Position numbers and translations under genes: made by a program. Positions 22,150 through 33,100 of a stretch of DNA of 64,000 bases are shown here, piece by piece (within the stretch, counting starts at the first letter, position 1; each line of letters opens with the position of its first letter). The stretch is taken from positions 372,001-436,000 of the forward strand of contig JAFCMP010000543.1 of assembly GCA_017506865.1 (NCBI GenBank), written 5' to 3'. The notes beneath the pieces are model-generated. The model had not been told where the DNA came from, made no database searches, and saw nothing but the letters and a program-made list of their open reading frames with translations. The DNA comes from Tribonema minus (lineage: Eukaryota > Sar > Xanthophyceae > Tribonematales > Tribonemataceae).

Positions 22150-24042
22150 ATGTGGTATCGGGATTACCGGCATTGTATTTCAAGCGCTCCTGTTGAATGA
22201 TAAGAATACTCTATGCTATTTCACATATACACTTGTATGCATCTGCAATGTGGCTGTTATGTCGCGAGTGGCACCTGTCAACGTGTGCGGTCGTCATTTG
22301 CTTGATTATGCTGCTGGCCGTCCGCTGATGCGCGGGCTGATGATCAGATTAGTCAAAAGGTCAGCGTGCATCGTCTGCGGCCAAACCGCTGCGCTAAGGT
22401 CCACAGGTGCGGTTCATTTTCTTTTTTCAGCGCCAGAACTCCATGTAGGCGACGGAGACATGGACGCCTGTCCGGCACAAGGGTGCGCGGACAGCGTTGC
22501 GTATCCCCTGCCCTGCAGTCTAATCCGCGTTGTGCCGTGTTCCCATGACAATCTTGCTGCCAATCCTCATCATTGCGGAAGCAGCAGACGTTGGTGTCAT
22601 GGTCTACCGCTTGGGTACAATCGGGAAGCGACATGTGAAGGCAGTGCGCAGACCTAGACGGGCAGCTCCTGAAATGCGAGCTGATGAACACTGCGTCAAT
22701 GATATGCCGTGCGCTGCTGATGCCACAAGTGGCACAGGACCACCCCAGGCAGGCCCACCAATGTGCTGCAACAGGCGCTCGATGAGGAAACTTGTGTTTT
22801 GTCGGGATTACCTGTAACACAAGGGGTTTGTACATAGCCACGTCAAGCTGTGGCGACGCAGTGGGGCAAGGCACAGGCCCTAGCCTTTGTGCTTGTGAAT
22901 TACGCTGATAAATATATACACAGAAGTCTTTTTGCCTACTGTGGTTACGGTGGCACTGTTTGACTCATGGCCAATGACTGCAGCAGCGGCAACCACGGTT
23001 ATTGGTGGAAGGCACTTGCGGCTAACCCTCCCTTGTCACCTAGAGCTCAACGATCTTTTTGATTCGTTTTTCATATAGTATACTAAACATGGTTCAGACT
23101 CTACCCCGCGTACGAGGGCAATTTGCCTTGCTTCCAAGTGTGCATTCACAAGTGCAGGAACAAAAAGGGATTTGAGGCACTTGGCTTTTTACTTGGTGCA
23201 CGTTCACACGCCGACCAATGCCTGAAAGGCACCGACCCTGGGCTGACTCGACGCGCGACCTTTCGATTGCAAGCATAAGTTGAATCCCAACAAGCCACCG
23301 GGGGGACCGAAGCTCTGGCCAAACTTGCGCTTCTATGCAGGTAGTGCACCTAGATGCACAATGTACGCATGACTGTACGCGCGCGACAGCAATGGTGGCG
23401 TACTGGTGGCGTAAACCAATTTGCTGGCTGGCGTTAGATATGAAGCAAAAAGCCAAGATGCTGCGGCAAGTGGCGCCGCTGCAATCATTGTTCTTTGTTT
23501 TGACACAGACTGAGCGCCACCGTGTGCCGTGCAAGCGCGCAAGTGTGTGCCCCCGAGCTGACGTTCAGCTCCTGTGCAGGTGTGCTAGCTGCAAACATCG
23601 AGGTGCCGATGCACCAGGCCAACGGTTGTCCACTGGATCCATCCCTTATATGTATATTGTTCCTGAAGCAAATTTGCAATCAGGAATGAGGCAGCCACTG
23701 TGGCCTCAGCAAGCCTCAAGCTCTCAGCCTCGCCTCGAGCCGCGAAGGTTAAGGGGTAAGTTCAAAGTTTTCAAGTTGGCACGTCCCCACTTGATCTTTG
23801 GACGTACGTACGTACACACAGAAAATGAGAACGAGAACAAAAAAGAGAAAAGAGCAAGCAAGTCAGCTGCTGCGCCCTGTGCTGTTACGAGGAGCTGACT
23901 TGATTGAAGCAGGACCTTCTTCCTTCAGCGCGAACCTGCTGGGCACGGTCCAATAGTGAGTGAAAGCCCAGAAAACTGAAAACGCTTTTTGGGTGAGCTG
24001 CTCGAAGTTTGATTCCTCACTCTGCCTCTCCTGCTGCTGCAG
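22150..24042. other. intergenic interval with one dispersed repeat copy
   Basis: Between the CFAP184 stop and the STI1-like start I see no open frame with coding character. It holds copy A of the dispersed element (22951-23075) and otherwise AT-richer, unstructured sequence. Confidence 0.5.
22951..23075 (+). repeat. dispersed element, copy A
   Basis: About 120 bp shared with 43745-43862 (inverted) and 52113-52207. The diagnostic cores are CCACGGTTATTGG, GGCACTTGCGGC and CTTGTCACCTAGAGCTC, ending near GATTCGTTTT. All copies translate in one frame around TTVIGGxHLR and PCHLEL. Confidence 0.85.
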
Positions 24043-27000
24043 ATGCCGGCGAAGGGCAGCAAGAAGAAAACCAGCAAGTCGCCGACTCGCAAGTCAAATG
24101 CGGCCAACAAGGTGCGTGTGAGCGCTCTTGGCATGCCTTGCGAAACAGTTTTGTATGCATGACATACTGTCGCAAGTTGTTTCCAAGCTCGAACAGCAAC
24201 CCTTTCCAAAAGCAAAGACTCTCTTGTACTTTCAAGTCTTCGGCAGCGCCGTTGCCTGCACTTGCACGGCGCACATCGTCAGCGAAGCCGAAGCGAAGCA
24301 CCAACACACAACATGGACATGAGGGGGGCCATGCACACGAAGTTCTGCAATCATGTTAGCCCTGTCCTCGCTGGTGGCTGCAAGGCTGACATCCCCGCAA
24401 ACGCACACACAGTCGAGTATAGCATTGCGTTGCCATTGACATAACCTAAAGTCGCTCGCAGTGACGAGTACATTCTTTGTGGAAACTGGACTTGGGAAAT
24501 TCAGAGTGAATGTCTCCCATTGCAGCAGCAAAATCATCACAGACTTTGACGTCAACACCTGCTGAAGCTACCCATTGCCGAAGGACGGTCTGGATGAGCT
24601 GCTGGCACACTCTGCGTGGATGCCAATCCTGACACCAAGCAATACCAACTCTGAGTCAAACCCCATCACTGTGGAGGGATGTAAATGATGCCAAAGAGGC
24701 TGACCGCGCTCTTATTTATAATCATGTTGAACTTAAACCCTCAGGAGGACTTGGACGGACTGGATGAGCTGCTGGCGGACCCGGCGCTGATGAAGCAGTT
24801 TGAGGACAAGACGGTGCCGCCGGCCAAGAAGAAGACAGGGGCGGAGAATGCGCGCATTGGCATGGAGGGCTTCTCGCAGGCGACTAAGAACCCCGCCATG
24901 TTCGCGGAGGCCATGAGCATGCTCAGCGACCCCAACGCCGTCAAGGAGGCGCAGGTTCGTGATGCTGTGCGCTTCAGGAAGTACTGTACTGAGCATCCCT
25001 ATAGCATAGAGCTACTCCTGAAATCCTATCAAGTAGCTCGTTAACAGCCCAAGTAGCTGTAATCAGCCCTGGTTGGGGTTTGCACTACTTTGTCAATCGC
25101 CTTTGTCAGTTATCTGCCCTTGCTCGGGGTGCATGCGACCTGCGTCCAAGCACTACATGGTCATGAGGTCGTATGCCCTTTACAAGCCGCAGAGGCACTT
25201 GCTATGCCGACATTCAAATTGCATACATACATGTGACAGATCTCTGTCAGCTTTCCCTTTGAGTGAGTCTGATTCATGAGCGTGGTTTAGCGCTGAAGCT
25301 TTCCCTTCGAGTGAGTCTGATTCAAATTTGTGGTTTGGCGCTCACGTGGTGGCAGCTGTGCACTGAAATCATACCCTGCACAACCTGGGAGAGCCTGCGT
25401 TTCAAAGTCTACACGCAAGGGCCGACTTCTGCTGAAGCCAGCCCATTCGACCCTTTCAGGGTCTTCATCAGTGAGGCCATTTTCAGCTCCGCCATAACCC
25501 CACCTAAATCGGTCGAATGTCAAGTGGTAACGGAAGCTGAGCCCATCTCATTGTAGCGCTTCAACAGCTTTGGACTTGCTCACTTCAACATTTTACTTCA
25601 ACATTATTTGCCGCGTGCGCTGCCGTGGTTGCATGCAGTCCATGATGGAGGACCCGGAGTTCAAGCGCGAAATCCAGCGACACATGGCGAGCTTGAAAAT
25701 GGTGAGCGCCAGACATCCAATAAATTCTTAAGCGCAGCCGCACGGCGGCTGCTGATTGGTTTGCTGACTGCATGGCACAGGGGGTGCGGTGACAAACTGA
25801 GTAGGATCTTGGAACAACAGTTGAAGTTGAAGTTTCAAGCCCATCGCACCGCCATGACTGACCTGGTACCACATACAGTACGTACATCGTCACGTCTATT
25901 GCGGTGTGATGTCGACCGCATACGACTCCAACGCTCACGCGGCACACCACGGTGCACGCCGCACCAAGGCTGCCCTTGGTTCAAGATATTAGGATGTGTG
26001 ACGGGTGCGCAGCCCTAGGGTTAGGGTTGGCACGGGTTAGCAAGATGCGCGCCCTCTTGACACACCGGGCACGCGTGATGACGGCGCTCGTGCAGGTGTC
26101 AGCGCGCATGCGACATCCACCTGCCCACAGTACGGTGCATGATCACGTACGTGTATCAAAGAGAACGCGCTCGATGGAGCTGCGGTGCCAAGTGGAAGTT
26201 TTCCCACTGAATTCATGCATCGTCTGCAGGGACAATTGAGATCTCAATGCCGTAGGCTTGTTGTGCTTGCGCCGCTTACTTGCGGCATCATCGAGGTGGT
26301 TGCATCACGCTTGCGCTTGTAGCACCACCATCGTTGTAGAAGTACTTGAAGTACTCCATCTGTACGCCACGCAGCTGTTCGTATGTTGCATTTCATCTGT
26401 ACCTCAGAATTCTCCTGTGCGCAGCATACGAACTCCTTTGCAACCTCAATTTACTGTTTTCAAGAAGTGCCTCGAGCTGCTGCGCACCTGACGCACGTCA
26501 CACAGCCCACTGACAGCACGCTAGGCAGGACTGATACATACGCCTTGTTGAGATGGTGTCCCTACCCCCTCCAAGAAATAATGACCTGTATCGAATTGCG
26601 GCAGCCAACAACAGCTCACACGCCACGCACCGCTACCGACTCATCGCAGGACCCTTCCTTCCAAGAGGCCATGCAGACTGCCCAGAGCAAGTTCCAGGAG
26701 CTCATGCAGGTGAGCATCTTCCTGACTCCTAGAGCATTTACCCCCCCCATGCCCTGCTTCCACTCGCGGGAGCCGCAGAACAGCTGTTGCCTGTGCCACT
26801 GCGGCCTGCCAGGTGTCGCTGCAGCGGATTGCAGTGCGTGTAGGGTACACGAGTGCTCTTCAAGTATGCCCCCTATCGCGGGCGCGCCGCAATGCCACGT
26901 TATAATTAGGGAGGGTTAGGATTGAAAAATCTTTCCGTGCTTCGTCAGGATGTGTTCCTTCTTCAGCCCGTGCTGCGCCCTGCACATGACCCATCAGCCG

Positions 27001-27255
27001 GTCCGGTCAACGCAATGCGCACGAGCGCACGAGCAGAATCGCATAAGTTGACCCCCCCGCGATTCCACTCCCCCCCCCCCGCCCCCCCAAACACACACAC
27101 AGGACCCGGAGAAGCTGCAGCAGCTGCAGGCGCAGGTGCAGGAGAACGGCCTCGCGGCGCTGGCTGCGGCACCCCCCGCAGACGCGGACGCAGCGGGGGG
27201 CGCCCCCGTGTCAGCGCTCGCCGATCTGGGCATCGACGAGGAGTCAACGGCGTAA
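24043..27255 (+). CDS. STI1-type helical-repeat co-chaperone-like protein
   Basis: Five phase-0 exons: 24043-24111, 24745-24954, 25639-25701, 26650-26709 and 27103-27255, giving 184 residues. The ATG directly follows ctgctgctgcag, so the start may lie just inside an exon preceded by a 5' UTR intron. The order is a basic Lys/Ser/Thr N-terminus (MPAKGSKKKTSKSPTRKS); an acidic stretch with LDELLADPALMKQFED; then NPAMFAEAMSMLSDPNAVKE and SMMEDPEFKREIQRHM, DPSFQEAMQTAQSKFQELMQ and DPEKLQQLQAQV; and an Ala-rich tail ending LGIDEESTA. The repeated 'DP-x(2)-F/K...M' amphipathic helices match the STI1 (heat-shock chaperonin-binding) repeats of Sti1/Hop, ubiquilin and Tic40-like proteins. No TPR, UBA or transmembrane segment is present, so it is a minimal protein. 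A role as an Hsp70/Hsp90 co-factor is inferred only. Each helix block is its own exon. Confidence 0.75.
24580..24800 (+). repeat. degenerate acceptor copy of STI1-like exon 2
   Basis: GGTCTGGATGAGCTGCTGGC at about 24594 copies GGACTGGATGAGCTGCTGGC of exon 2 (24757), 163 bp upstream. It is preceded by GAAGGAC in place of the real GAGGACTTGGAC, and its frame is lost soon after. Confidence 0.75.
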
Positions 27256-29640
27256 CGGTTGTTCGTTCTCGCAGGCTTAGAGAGACGTATTCGAGTTCAA
27301 GGTCGCACTCCCCTGTCTTTCTGCGGGCCTTCTGCACAGTGATCATGTAGCGGTGGATTCAGCAGACCCCCCTCTTCCCCCCCTCCCCCCCCATTCTGTG
27401 ACCCGCACGCGCCCTCATGGCTGAATTGGGGACGGTTTGGGAGGAGCTGGGTGGATCCCGCCTTATTCAAGGGGATCTAAGAAGGGGGGGAGGGGGGTGA
27501 AAGGCATCAGGGAGCTGGCATAAACTGACGGGGCGCTTTGTCCCATTACAGTACACTTTGCTGGTGGTTTATAGACGTTTGGACCATGGTCGTTCGTGCA
27601 CGCATTGGGGGGGGGGGGGGGAGGAGGGGGCAAGGGGACGCTGACTGACCGCCTTTTCAACAGCCGCATCATCATCAGCGCGGCGCTCTATATTGGCGTT
27701 TACAAGGCCTCTCTGTCCGCCACCTCCTTCTGTCTCGCGCTGTCTCTGCAGTCCAAGCACACGGCAGTGGGGGGGCTGAGGTGCTGTCCGCACACATTAC
27801 AAATACTGACGCTCATTCTGATGGTCCCTCTCTGGTGTTATATTGGCAATAATGAACCGTCGTCGTGCCTATGAAGCTAGTTCCCGGCTGGGCTCTTGTC
27901 AAGACCAGCTGCTTTTCGTGTTTTGAGTGCGTGTGGACCGCTTCATATATGCAGCCGTTCAGCGCGAAGCCTGGCTCAGGGCCGAACACCACCTGTTTGC
28001 AGCGCCGTGCGTGTCAACAATCCTGCTCTGTGCATGTGTGGCATCGGTCATCATGTGCGTGATGTTCTGTGTCACTCGTTGCGCCTTGCGTTGCATGGCG
28101 GCCAGCATCGCATTATCTGTCGCTTGTCTTGGCAGGTTGAGCGCTTGTGCTGTGGTGCAGAATTGACCTGGCGGGGGCTGATGAAATTTGGTATTCTCCA
28201 GAGAAGGCAGAGGCTGCCATTGGCTCACGTGCACTTTGAATCCTACAATGTGGGCTCTGTCACGCCCTAAAGCAAGAATTAGTACTGAATATAATTAATT
28301 GGAGAGATGCCATCTGACGATGTCGTTCACAGTGATTGATGGTCAGGGCACTTTGAGACACTTTCAAGTGTCACAAGAATCTGACAAGATGCATGTTGAC
28401 TCTGGCGGCAGGCTTGACTTGCACATCTGGGGTTTTGCGCTCCTTAACTAAGCGAGCGTCCAGATCTTTGTACTGCTCCAATACCTTGTGACGCCCCAGT
28501 TGGTAGCACTTCCTAAGTATTACTCTGGAATTTAGCTTCAGATGCATACTCACAACCTGTATGAGAGGCTGCAGACGAGGCGATGACATTAGGTTCAGAG
28601 GCTGGTTGGCAGGAGCCGCGCTGTAAGAGCTGCAGCACTCGCCAACGTCTGCTTTCAAGCAGGCACAGGTGTGCGCTGCATGTGTCCAGCGCACCAGCGC
28701 ACGAGCGATAAGGAGAGCATGCTCACAGCGTTGGGGTATACAAGGGCAAGACATTGCAATGTGCGCCACCGCGCTGGCAGCAGGCGGGCGCGTACGCCGA
28801 CTGCACATGGCAGCGCAGAACACAAATGCGCGCACACACAGACAGACTGCCATCCACTGTTTACATGACAAAATTGTTGTATTGCACATGCTGCCCCGTG
28901 TGCTCGCTCAACAAGTCCTGTGTTGCAACGTTCGAGTTTTGTGCTGCGTCTGCAGGCGCGTGCCAAAGCACTGCCGCAAACTAACAGAATAACGCCTGGT
29001 CAATGTCAACAGAGGCATATGTAATGTGCGGGGCAAACTTCAAATTGAATGCGGAGCGCCAACGCCGGAAAGTCTATGTCGCTTTGCGCCAGACGAAGCC
29101 CGTTGTGAGCTGCAGATCGCCGTTGGGGTCATTGATCTGAGATGCGAGCAGGTCAGCAACAGAGAGAGACGGCAGCGGCGCATGAGCACTGCTGCGTCAC
29201 TAAGCCCTTGCAACAACAACAGAAATGGGTGGCACTGGCCAGCGTATCTCACTTTTCATGCTGCAGCTTGCCATGCAAAATGTCAGCGAGTACTGCTAGA
29301 TATTGCTACCCTTATGCAGCGCGATCGTGTATGCCACATGGTGCGTTCTGTCCAACTCTGCTATGCATTGCTGTTGTGACCTATGTATACTTCGAGAATA
29401 CACTTATCAAAAACTTTCAAGTATACCGGCTATGAGTGATGATGACTAATGTTGAGGACAGGCACTGTCCACTGCGCTGCGCACATATGATCAGGCACCG
29501 GTTATTAGTGAAGCAGCGCACGCCGGCACTTGCCGTGCCTGATGAGTGGCTCAACCAGGTAGCCATAGTGCCGCGAGTTGCTGCGTTGGCGCGAACACGT
29601 TGCGAAATGAACCGCAGGACACGCAGAGCCGACCATGACG
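27256..29640. other. intergenic interval, no gene recognised
   Basis: Contains a C-rich stretch just after the STI1-like stop (27368-27391), a G run of 14-15 near 27606, and otherwise unstructured sequence. Open frames here lack coding bias or splice-compatible partners. Confidence 0.4.
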
Positions 29641-29652
29641 TTGCTACTGCAT

Positions 29653-29690
29653 CGTAACCCTAACCCTAACCCTAACCCTAGCCCTAACTA
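29653..29690 (+). repeat. interstitial CCCTAA tract
   Basis: Four to five CCCTAA units downstream of the minus-strand methyltransferase gene. Confidence 0.9.
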
Positions 29691-29728
29691 CAGTAGGCGT
29701 TCGCGCACGCAGTCTAAAGCGGCAGGCG

Positions 29729-29889
29729 CTACTGACAAGGTATGTACCACTGATGCGCGTGGCTACCAGCGGCTACTGCAGCAGGTTCTTGGTCGTCTGG
29801 GCGCTGGGTACTAGGCGAGAGAGTGCTAGGCTGCTGTACAGGATCAATCTTCGCGATTTCATAGGACACCCGGCCTCCCCTGGCATCTT
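29729..29889 (-). CDS. candidate last exon of the methyltransferase gene
   Basis: On the minus strand, after atgccag, a frame reads GGRVSYEIAKIDPVQQPS and ends in TAG at 29729-29731. 'GG-VSYEI' resembles the final strand of DOT1-like methyltransferases. The acceptor needs phase 2 whereas the exon at 30126-30189 ends in phase 0, so either an intermediate exon is missing or the exon is not real. Confidence 0.3.
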
Positions 29890-29949
29890 CATAGACACAG
29901 GTTCACAAGTACTACAGTGCTGAACCAACGCACGATCGTGTGTTGTCTG

Positions 29950-30015
29950 CAGATGCAGAAGCAGCGGCAGCAGCGGCAGCAGCTGCAGCAGCAGCGGCGG
30001 CGGCGGCAGCACCAG

Positions 30016-30074
<59 letters not shown>

Positions 30075-30075
30075 G
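29950..30075. repeat. CAG/CTG triplet run
   Basis: GCAGCGGCAG repeats run into about 17 uninterrupted CAG units. The tract lies just downstream of the exon at 30126-30189 of the minus-strand methyltransferase, so its CTG/GCTG strand is sense in that transcript, probably in the last intron. Confidence 0.9.
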
Positions 30076-30125
30076 GACACGACTACGGCAGCAGCAGCGG
30101 CAGCAGCATCAGGACACCGGCGCAC

Positions 30126-33100
30126 CTGCTTGATGAGCTGGAAGTCGGGCGCACGGAGCCTGCGGTCCGTGGTGATGACGCGCGCCCCCCTGCGGAACGA
30201 CAGGGGGCAAGAAGTCAGCGCTCAGCAAATGAGCAGAGCCTTGACAGGTGCGGTGCACCCTGCGGGTGGCGTGATGTGAACTGACGCTGCGACGCATGGC
30301 CCAAGTGCCTCAAGGTAGAATCTAGCGTGTTGCAACGTAAAGAGCTGCTGCCACTGGCCTGTTGCTCCACAATGACAGAGGTAGTCGGCAAGGTGACCAA
30401 TGCAACGGAAGACAGACGCCAGTCGAGTGTTGCTCGGCAGGCGCGGTGCACCGTGTTTTAGGGTTAGGTTAGGGTTAGGTGATGTGATGTGAGCTGATAC
30501 TGCGGCGCCCAGCATAGGGCCTCCATGTGGAATAAATTGTACTGAAGGAACCGCTCGTCAACACACGCACGACTAAGCGGCAAGCCAGGCCTGCATCGCG
30601 CGAGATGCGCATGGTCGTGCGGAAGCGGTACGCTTGAAGTATGGAAAGAACTTCAAACGCGCTTTGTGACAGCAACGTCTGCGCATCTGCTGCATCGACA
30701 CACTAGCTGCGGCAGCACACCTTCCGTTCAACGCTTCTGATGAGGCTCCTACCATTGCTCGACACACCTATCACGCGGCACATCATTCGAACGGCTCGAG
30801 CACGACCTGTGTGTTGTCACTCGTCAAGCCACTGTGAGTATCCTCACGGCGTCACTGCGTGTGACATTTGCAGGCGCACAGAGCATACATGCTGCTGACA
30901 GGCAGCACTCTCCAACACAATATGGCGTACTTGCAATGGCTGAGCACTCACTTTGGCAACTCCTTGAGCTTCTCGCCGAGCTCTGTGAGTGTGATGCCGT
31001 CGCTGGCTGTCGCGTATCTGCAGCAAGGAAAAGCGTAGCATCCAGGTGACAGGAGACGCAGAGGGGTGGGGTCAACCTACGACTCGTAAATATATGTACA
31101 TACACATGCATATAAGTTGTATGCATGTATGTATGTATGCATGTACGTATGTATACACGCATGTACGCATGTATATACAGTGGTGTGATGCCTCAGCATA
31201 GTGCTGCGGCATGATGTGCCGCTGCACGCGCAATTATGATGATTACGTGCAGTTGAGGTTGCTCAATTGATGTCATGCCAGCCGTGACGCAAGGTCGCAA
31301 TGACAAAAGGGTTAGGGTTAGGGTTAGGCTGAGAGCGCATGCGCTCCCATCAAGGCTCTCGTGCATGCCGCTGCAACATCTGACCGACGCTTGCGCTCAC
31401 ACTTGGTCCGCTTACGTTGGAACGACGGACACTACAGCAGTATAAATCATGGTCATGCATGCTCAGAGCAACAGGCGACGTCGCCAGTCGGCCGAATTCC
31501 GCAGCGCCACACTGCGCACTATCACTCCAATACATACCCCCCTCCCCCCCCCCCCCCTGTCCACACACGCGTACTGCACGTCGCACATGCGGGTTGTCTG
31601 CTCTCCCCTCCCCCCCCTCACACAAGCGTACTGTACGCCGCACAGATGTGCTCCTTGACAAAGCGAGTCAACGGCGGCACGCACCTGGTGCTGTAGGCGA
31701 AGACGATGCCCGCATTGCTGATGTCCACGCTGGGGTCGCAGAAGTCAGCGTTGACGAGGCGCACCGGCGCGGCGCGCGGCACCGCGCGCGAGAGCTTGCT
31801 GGCGTACCCCTGGGCCTGTTGGTTGTGGGGGACGGCGGAGTGTTGCGGCAGGGGGGCGTTACCGATTGGATTTGCACGCACTGCGGTGCCCCCATTCAAG
31901 AACAGTCGTCACAGCTGGTAGCGACGGAGATCGCACCAGATTAGGACGAGAGACTGGGCTTACCAAGAAAACGCGACATTGCACTTGCTGGCATACCCCC
32001 GGGGCTGTTGACTGTTGGCGCGTTGCGGGGCGTCACCATTTGAACTTGTACGACCAAGTTCGCTGACAAAGTGCGGCATGGCACTTGCTGGCGTACCCAA
32101 GGGCCTGTTCACTGTGGCGTGGCGCATCGCGCAGCATCGCCGCCTCGACAAACCGATGCGCTCGCGCTTTGCGTCGTCGCTTCCATGAACCCGAGCGACA
32201 CGGTGATGCTGATGATGGCGGCAGTACTACCCCTCCTCACGGGCGCGCATGTCAGCGTGCGTGTCAGCTTACTGCGGCGAATCAGACTCTTATTAATAAT
32301 ATAATAATTACTCATTTGCCTGCTGCTGCAGCCATCAGTGCTCAGCATCCACCCCTTAGACTAGACCAGGCGTCAACAGTGCGGAGCAGCAGCAGAGCCA
32401 TCTGTGATCCGCAACAGCAGAGCCATCAGTGCTCAGCAACAGCAGAGCCATCGTACTCGGCAGCAGCAGAGACACCTGTGCACTACGACAGCAGTCACCA
32501 GTGCTCAGTAACAGCCATCAGTGCTCTGCTGCAGCGGAGCCTGCGCGCGGTTCAGCCGAGCTGCTTGAGGATGCCGCCCGGTTTGCATCGAGTCATGCCC
32601 CCGGGGGGCAATGCTTTTGCGCCACTTGCTAGCCACCGCACATTGAAGCCTCCGCCTTGGCACTAACCCTAACCCTAACTCCTCCTTGGCACTCATCCCC
32701 CCCGCCCCCCCCCCCCCCCCCCGCTTGTGCACCCACCCCCAAGAAGTCCACTGCCACAGCAAGCCAAACAAATGTGCGCAGACCCCCCCTCCCCCACCTG
32801 CTTGTGCAGCACGGTCAGGAACCTTACCCCCACGCACTACCCGAGGCCCGGGTGGAGCGCTGCTGCGGCGGACAGCAGCGCTCGGCCCATGCTGCTGCCC
32901 TGGTCAAAGAACCTGCCGCACATCAATCCGCAACCGACACAAAGAGGATGTCTGCGGGTGCGCATACCCCCCCCCCCCACCTCACCAGCTTGTGCAGCCT
33001 CCCCAGGAACTCCACCCCCACAGCAAACTCAATGAAAATGTGTGCGCGTGCTCAGACCCCCCCCCCCCCCCCCTCACCTGCTCCTGCAGCCCCCTCAGGA

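Noticed and set aside
29917-30279. Plus-strand glutamine-rich open frame
   Set aside because: A CAG microsatellite opens all frames; no plus-strand splice partners were found and the minus-strand methyltransferase exon overlaps it.
32085-32666. Plus-strand 193-codon open frame
   Set aside because: It runs through decoy acceptor copies and a minisatellite in an intron of the minus-strand gene; no domain is seen.
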